Below are positions 60,476 through 64,000 of a stretch of 64,000 nt of DNA, piece after piece; positions within the stretch are counted from its first letter, which is position 1; each line of letters starts with the position of its first letter. The position numbers were made by a program, and so were the translations under genes. Origin of the DNA: an uncultured Lachnospiraceae bacterium (GTDB taxonomy: Bacteria; Bacillota; Clostridia; Lachnospirales; Lachnospiraceae); assembly GCA_945868435.1 (NCBI GenBank), contig CAMBLG010000001.1, forward strand, positions 310,001 through 374,000. Reading direction: 5' to 3'. Under the pieces are notes generated by a model. The model was not told where the DNA came from. It saw nothing but the letters and a program-made list of their open reading frames with translations, and made no database searches.

Positions 60476-61585
60476 ATGTTAAAACAATACAAACTTAGAA
60501 ATTATCATTTTCAATTGATCCTATATATTGCGATTCTGACAGTTATCGGAATATTATTGATTGGAAGCGCGGAACCCTCAGACCAAAAGAAACAGATTAT
60601 TGGCTTTATCTTAGGGATGATTATGATGGTTGTCATCTCTCTTATGGACTACACCTTCATATTGAAGTTCAATTTGCTCTATTATGTGGGAATATGTGGA
60701 ATATTAGTTCTGGTTATGACTTCCTTGGGTGCCACAACCGGTGGCGCACAACGTTGGCTTGAGCTCGGCAGCTTTCGTTTTCAACCCTCAGAGCTTGCCA
60801 AGATTGTCCTTATTATGTTCTTTGCGAATTACTTTATGAAATACAATGAAACGATCAATTCAGTAAAGACGCTGGTCATTGCATTTGCCCTGGCAGGAAT
60901 TCCGTTGATTTTGATATTAAAGCAGCCGGATACCTCCACGACAATTGTATGTGCATTAATTTTTATTACCCTCTTGTTTATTGCGGGATTAAGTTATAAA
61001 ATAGTAGTGACGGTGATTGCAATCTGCATTCCTGTGGGAATTATCGGAATCAGCTATATTTTGAAGATTGCACAGAGCAGTGAGGAATACCGTCTTGGTC
61101 GAATTATGGCATGGTTGTATCCGACTGATCCAAGATGGTCAGATAAGGCCGCTCAACAACAGAATTCCATTATGGCAATCGGTTCCGGGCAGCTTTGGGG
61201 AAAAGGCCTGAATAACTCAGTCGCCACTTCCATGAAGAATGCCAATTATATCATGGAGCCACAGACCGATTTCATTTTCGCAGTAGCAGGAGAGGAACTG
61301 GGCTTTGTTGGGACTTCGCTCATAATCCTTTTATTGTTTCTGATCGTGCTTGAATGCATTCTGATCGGACGTAAAGCGAAGGATTTGGCAGGAAGATTGA
61401 TTTGTTGCGGCATGGCTTCTTTGGTAGGATTTCAGGCGTTTGTCAATATTTGTGTTGCAACAGGTCTGATGCCGAATACCGGTATTCCGCTGCCGTTTGT
61501 GAGTTACGGCCTGACATCACTATGGTCATTGTTTATTGGAATGGGGTTTGTATTGAACGTTGGTTTACAACCGAAAAAATATTAG
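60476..61585 (+). CDS. rodA: SEDS peptidoglycan polymerase, RodA type
   Basis: A 369-residue SEDS glycosyltransferase with ten predicted TM segments that polymerises lipid II with PBP2. Blocks are QRWLELGSFRFQPSELAKI, LKQPDTSTT and QTDFIFAVAGEELGFVGTSLI, with GIPLPFVSYGLTSLW near the C-terminus. Placement with mreBCD and PBP2 favours RodA over FtsW. It starts one base after minE. mgsA follows after 13 bp. Confidence 0.95.
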   Translation: MLKQYKLRNYHFQLILYIAILTVIGILLIGSAEPSDQKKQIIGFILGMIMMVVISLMDYTFILKFNLLYYVGICGILVLVMTSLGATTGGAQRWLELGSFRFQPSELAKIVLIMFFANYFMKYNETINSVKTLVIAFALAGIPLILILKQPDTSTTIVCALIFITLLFIAGLSYKIVVTVIAICIPVGIIGISYILKIAQSSEEYRLGRIMAWLYPTDPRWSDKAAQQQNSIMAIGSGQLWGKGLNNSVATSMKNANYIMEPQTDFIFAVAGEELGFVGTSLIILLLFLIVLECILIGRKAKDLAGRLICCGMASLVGFQAFVNICVATGLMPNTGIPLPFVSYGLTSLWSLFIGMGFVLNVGLQPKKY

Positions 61586-61598
61586 GGGGTATTAATCC

Positions 61599-61994
61599 AT
61601 GAATATTGGACTGGTAGCACATGATTCCAAGAAAAAACTGATGCAGAATTTCTGTATTGCATATCGCGGGATTCTAGTCAAGAACGATCTGTTTGCGACC
61701 GGAACGACAGGACGATTAATTGAAGAGGTAGCGAATCTTCAGATTCACAAATATCTTGCAGGACATCTTGGGGGATCTCAGCAGCTTGGAGCACAGATTG
61801 AGCACAATGAGATTGATCTGGTTATCTTTTTGCGCGATCCACTCAGACCAAAGTCCCATGAGCCGGATGTCAACAGTATTGTCAGACTATGTGATGAGCA
61901 CAATATTCCACTTGCAACAAATCTGGCAACAGCAGAGCTTTTGATTAAATCTTTGGACAGAGGAGATTTGGATTGGCGTGAAATGTACAAATAA
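61599..61994 (+). CDS. mgsA: Methylglyoxal synthase
   Basis: Converts dihydroxyacetone phosphate to methylglyoxal and phosphate, a bypass that releases phosphate when sugar phosphates accumulate. 131 residues. Recognisable blocks are GLVAHDSKK, LFATGTTGRLIEE, HLGGSQQLGAQI, VIFLRDPL and the catalytic Asp-containing HEPDVNSIVRLCDEHNIPLATNLATAELLI. TTAGGGGG precedes the ATG. Its location after rodA is conserved in Lachnospiraceae. The following carboxypeptidase gene starts 17 bp before its end. Confidence 0.96.
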   Translation: MNIGLVAHDSKKKLMQNFCIAYRGILVKNDLFATGTTGRLIEEVANLQIHKYLAGHLGGSQQLGAQIEHNEIDLVIFLRDPLRPKSHEPDVNSIVRLCDEHNIPLATNLATAELLIKSLDRGDLDWREMYK

Positions 61995-62949
61995 GAATTA
62001 TTCTATAAGACTGCTATGCATCTTATGCATAGCAGCCATTTTTATAACAGGTTGCGGAACACAAAAGACCGTCATAGAAAATGCATATCCGCTTTATGCA
62101 GGGCATACAAATACGACGAGCGGATCTTTTTTTGCAAGCAATCTCTGTGTTACGGACAACTTTGACTACGGAACAGATCAGACGGATTCCCAGGTTGCAG
62201 AAGGAGCAGGAGTCTTCAATCTGGACACAAAAGAAGTCCTCTACAGTCAGAATCTTTTTGGGAAGCTTTATCCTGCCAGCACCACAAAAATTCTTACTGC
62301 ATATATCATCATCCGAAGCTGTAATCTGGATGATTCGGTTACAGTCAGTGAGACTGCCGTACAGGGGATGTCTGACTCGTCGGTATGTGGAATTCAGGCA
62401 GGAGATGTTCTCACGGTTCGAGATCTATTGTATGGTTTGATGCTTGTCAGTGGCAATGACGCTGCCAATGCACTTGCGGAATATCACTCTGGTTCTATCG
62501 ATGCTTTTGCTGAAGTAATGAATGAGGAGGCGAGAAAGCTCGGTGCAACCAACAGTCATTTTGTTAATCCTAACGGATTGCCGGACGAAGAGCACTACAC
62601 AACGGTGTATGACATGTATTTGATTTTTCAGGAGGCAATCAAACAGCAGGAATTTATCAATCTGATTCAGACTGGTTCCAAGGATGTGACCTATCACAAT
62701 GCTTCCGGCAATGAAGTGACGAAAACATGGCGAAACACTTGTCGGTACGTCAACGGGGATCAAACGGCTCCGGAAGGATTTACTGTAATTGGAGGTAAAA
62801 CTGGTACAACCAACGCAGCCGGCTATTGTCTTGTACTGTATTCTACTAATGAAGCGGGTGAAAATATTATCAGTATTGTATTTAAGGCAGACGGTCGGTC
62901 GAACCTTTATATGTTGATGGATCAGATTTTATCAAGGTTTGCGAATTAG
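61978..62949 (+). CDS. D-alanyl-D-alanine carboxypeptidase-like lipoprotein (DacA family)
   Basis: A low-molecular-weight PBP of 323 residues. The N-terminus is a lipoprotein signal (IAAIFITGCGTQ). The S11 active site has SxxK in YPASTTKILTAY, SxN in LVSGNDAANALAEY and KTG in IGGKTGTTNAAGYC. It trims D-Ala from peptidoglycan pentapeptides. The C-terminal beta domain and membrane-anchor helix of PBP5-type enzymes are missing; lipid attachment would replace that anchor. The start codon is GTG, with AGAGGAG upstream inside mgsA. Confidence 0.93.
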   Translation: MKCTNKNYSIRLLCILCIAAIFITGCGTQKTVIENAYPLYAGHTNTTSGSFFASNLCVTDNFDYGTDQTDSQVAEGAGVFNLDTKEVLYSQNLFGKLYPASTTKILTAYIIIRSCNLDDSVTVSETAVQGMSDSSVCGIQAGDVLTVRDLLYGLMLVSGNDAANALAEYHSGSIDAFAEVMNEEARKLGATNSHFVNPNGLPDEEHYTTVYDMYLIFQEAIKQQEFINLIQTGSKDVTYHNASGNEVTKTWRNTCRYVNGDQTAPEGFTVIGGKTGTTNAAGYCLVLYSTNEAGENIISIVFKADGRSNLYMLMDQILSRFAN

Positions 62950-62952
62950 TGA

Positions 62953-62981
62953 TTGTATTTTATGTGCATATATACTATAAT
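62953..62981 (+). promoter_or_regulatory. SigA-type promoter of the small P-loop gene
   Basis: TTGTAT (62953-62958), a 17-bp spacer and TATAAT (62976-62981). About 60 bp of very AT-rich leader follows. Confidence 0.8.
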
Positions 62982-63045
62982 TGTTTTATGTGAATATAGT
63001 TTTTTATATATTTTTACAATATTATAATATCCAGGAGGAAATGCT

Positions 63046-63468
63046 ATGATTGAGATCATTTGTGGCGAAAAGGGAAAAGGAAAAACAAAGGAGCTTTTAG
63101 CCAAGGTAAACAACACGGTTACCACAGCTTCCGGTAATGTTGTTTATCTGGACAAAAGTCAAAAACATATGTATGAACTGAACAATAAGGTTCGTCTGAT
63201 CAATGTGATGGATTACCCGGTTTCAAATTGCGATGAATTTTTAGGTTTTATCTGTGGAATTATTTCACAGGACAACGACTTAGAGGAAATGTATCTCGAC
63301 AGTTTCCTTACCATCGCATCGATTGATACGGAGGCTGATATTCTTCGTGCTATTGAGAAGCTGGATGTCATCAGCGAAAAGTACAAGGTTCGCTTTGTTC
63401 TCAGTGTATCCAAGGATAAGGATAAATTGCCGGAGTGTGCAAAGGCTAAGGTGATCATCTCCTTATAA
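63046..63468 (+). CDS. Small P-loop protein of unknown function
   Basis: A 140-residue protein with a Walker A-like loop at its N-terminus (CGEKGKGKTKELLAK) and a RecA/PilT-like order of strands (VVYLDKS, VRLINVMDYPV, VRFVLSVSKDKDKL). There is no clear Walker B acid or further domain, so it is about the size of a truncated ATPase core. Relatives in Lachnospiraceae are sometimes annotated as PilT-like. AGGAGGAAATGCT precedes the ATG. It is a single gene between its own promoter and terminator. Confidence 0.8.
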   Translation: MIEIICGEKGKGKTKELLAKVNNTVTTASGNVVYLDKSQKHMYELNNKVRLINVMDYPVSNCDEFLGFICGIISQDNDLEEMYLDSFLTIASIDTEADILRAIEKLDVISEKYKVRFVLSVSKDKDKLPECAKAKVIISL

Positions 63469-63497
63469 TATGCATTTTTTCCTGTTGTGGGAAATCA

Positions 63498-63525
63498 GAG
63501 GGTTGCAGGTCGCAACCCTCTTTTT
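63498..63525 (+). terminator. Terminator of the small P-loop gene
   Basis: 9-bp perfect stem GAGGGTTGC[aggtc]GCAACCCTC (63498-63506 with 63512-63520) and five T residues. Confidence 0.93.
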
Positions 63526-63558
63526 GTACCATTCACAACTTGGGAATGTGCAGACTCA

Positions 63559-63765
63559 TTAGTCCTCCAGCGAAGAACGGATTCTGCCATAAAAGCTTAT
63601 AATGTACAATCCGCTCAATCCTACTAACGCATAAATGATTCTGGAAAGCCAGCTGCCATCACCGAAGATGAACGAAACAAGATTGAACTGGAAGAAGCCA
63701 ATCAGTCCCCAGACAATACAACCAATGATTGCCAGTGTGAGTAAGGTGTTATCTAACCATCTCAT
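63559..63765 (-). CDS. DUF378 family small membrane protein
   Basis: 68 residues with two TM segments (TLLTLAIIGCIVWGLIGFF and IIYALVGLSGLYIISFYG). The pattern LDNTLLTLAIIGCIVWGLIG..F..FG..SWLSRIIY..VG is that of DUF378/YuzA. Function unknown. The ATG follows TTGGAGGTAAAAAGAC on the minus strand. It is divergent from the partial gene at the window end and convergent with the P-loop gene. Confidence 0.88.
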   Translation of the reverse strand: MRWLDNTLLTLAIIGCIVWGLIGFFQFNLVSFIFGDGSWLSRIIYALVGLSGLYIISFYGRIRSSLED

Positions 63766-63840
63766 GTCTTTTTACCTCCAATATCTTGAATTCCCTGTTA
63801 TTATTTCCAATAATTATAAGAAATATACATGCGCGTTTTA

Positions 63841-63869
63841 TTGTATTTGGAACTTGAAAATGGTAAAAT
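63841..63869 (+). promoter_or_regulatory. SigA-type promoter of the last gene
   Basis: TTGTAT (63841-63846), a 17-bp spacer and TAAAAT (63864-63869), with TGG making an extended -10. Confidence 0.7.
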
Positions 63870-63947
63870 AACATATTGATGGGACGACTCCTGTCAGATC
63901 AAAGGAAAGCAGTGCCGCAAATTGCAGTACTACAAGAGGTGACTATT

Positions 63948-64000
63948 TTGGCAGAAACCCAGAATGTGGTGAAAATGAACCGCCCACATGGCATGAATGT
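63948..64000 (+). CDS. Start of an unidentified gene, cut by the window end
   Basis: TTG start at 63948 with AAGAGGTGA 5 bp upstream and a good promoter. Only 17 residues are visible (AETQNVVKMNRPHGMN). An in-frame ATG occurs at codon 10. Too short to identify. Confidence 0.55.
   Translation, partial: MAETQNVVKMNRPHGMN

Noticed and set aside
1-64000. CRISPR arrays, tRNA/rRNA genes, prophage or transposase genes
   Set aside because: I saw no spaced direct repeats, no tRNA-like cloverleaf with CCA-type end, and no integrase or transposase motif in any ORF.

Overview
The window reads as chromosomal core sequence from a spore-forming, strictly anaerobic member of the Clostridia, most likely family Lachnospiraceae. 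Three things support this. Sporulation genes are present (SpoIID-type protein, SpoIIIE, YqfC/YqfD, a SpoVB-type flippase, a BofC-like protein). Single-carbon and redox genes of anaerobes are present (fhs, folD, rex, and a probable Re-citrate synthase next to NADP-isocitrate dehydrogenase). The gene order mreBCD-PBP2-minD-minE-rodA-mgsA is also typical. Most genes lie on the + strand in tight operons with good Shine-Dalgarno sites. I see no tRNA, rRNA, CRISPR array, prophage or insertion sequence with a transposase.

Layout. 1-6.5 kb: SpoIID-type protein, then a T-box leader controlling pheS-pheT, followed by queA. 6.5-9.5 kb: PilZ protein, aroA and convergent tyrA. 9.7-16 kb: Uup-like ABC-F ATPase, EF-G-like GTPase with an altered G4 motif, an exported propeller-like protein, and a group of small genes including a Cys-rich protein with a SigK-like promoter. 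16.2-22.9 kb: probable Re-citrate synthase and icd, which together lead towards 2-oxoglutarate and glutamate; then autoregulated rex, a coiled-coil protein, the NAD(P)HX repair enzyme and alanine racemase. 22.9-26.8 kb: a highly structured 200-nt intergenic element, a mazF without mazE, a CorC-like CBS protein, yebC and glgA. 26.85-27.5 kb: a giant imperfect inverted repeat of about 650 nt. 27.5-35.4 kb: tepA, spoIIIE, fhs, folD, a zinc-ribbon/TPR membrane protein and xpt on the minus strand. 35.5-40.3 kb: rlmH, then the yqfC-yqfD-phoH-pgpH-like-ybeY operon. 40.3-46.4 kb: DUF3048 lipoprotein, SpoVB-type flippase, BofC-like protein and two FAD-dependent oxidoreductases. 46.5-54.1 kb: mutS-mutL-miaA-ynbB-radC. 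54.2-63 kb: cell shape and division cluster ending in mgsA and a D,D-carboxypeptidase. 63-64 kb: a small P-loop protein, a DUF378 protein and the start of an unidentified gene.

The most unusual object is the 26,856-27,505 element. Its two arms pair along about 250 nt each, starting with a perfect 26-bp closing stem, and it carries several side hairpins. It fills the gap between the glgA terminator and the tepA ribosome binding site, and it has no convincing protein-coding content. I read it as a candidate large structured RNA, or a fold-back repeat family. A second structured element (22,910-23,109) has a perfect 15-bp closing stem and four internal hairpins, and sits where the mazE antitoxin would normally be. 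Other points worth a second look are a PgpH homologue that has lost its HD metal ligands, a Min system without minC and with a short MinE, a PBP2 with an insertion of about 235 residues, and an icd terminator whose 3' arm contains the rex -10 element.

All function calls come from reading motifs, lengths and gene order by eye. No database search or folding program was run.
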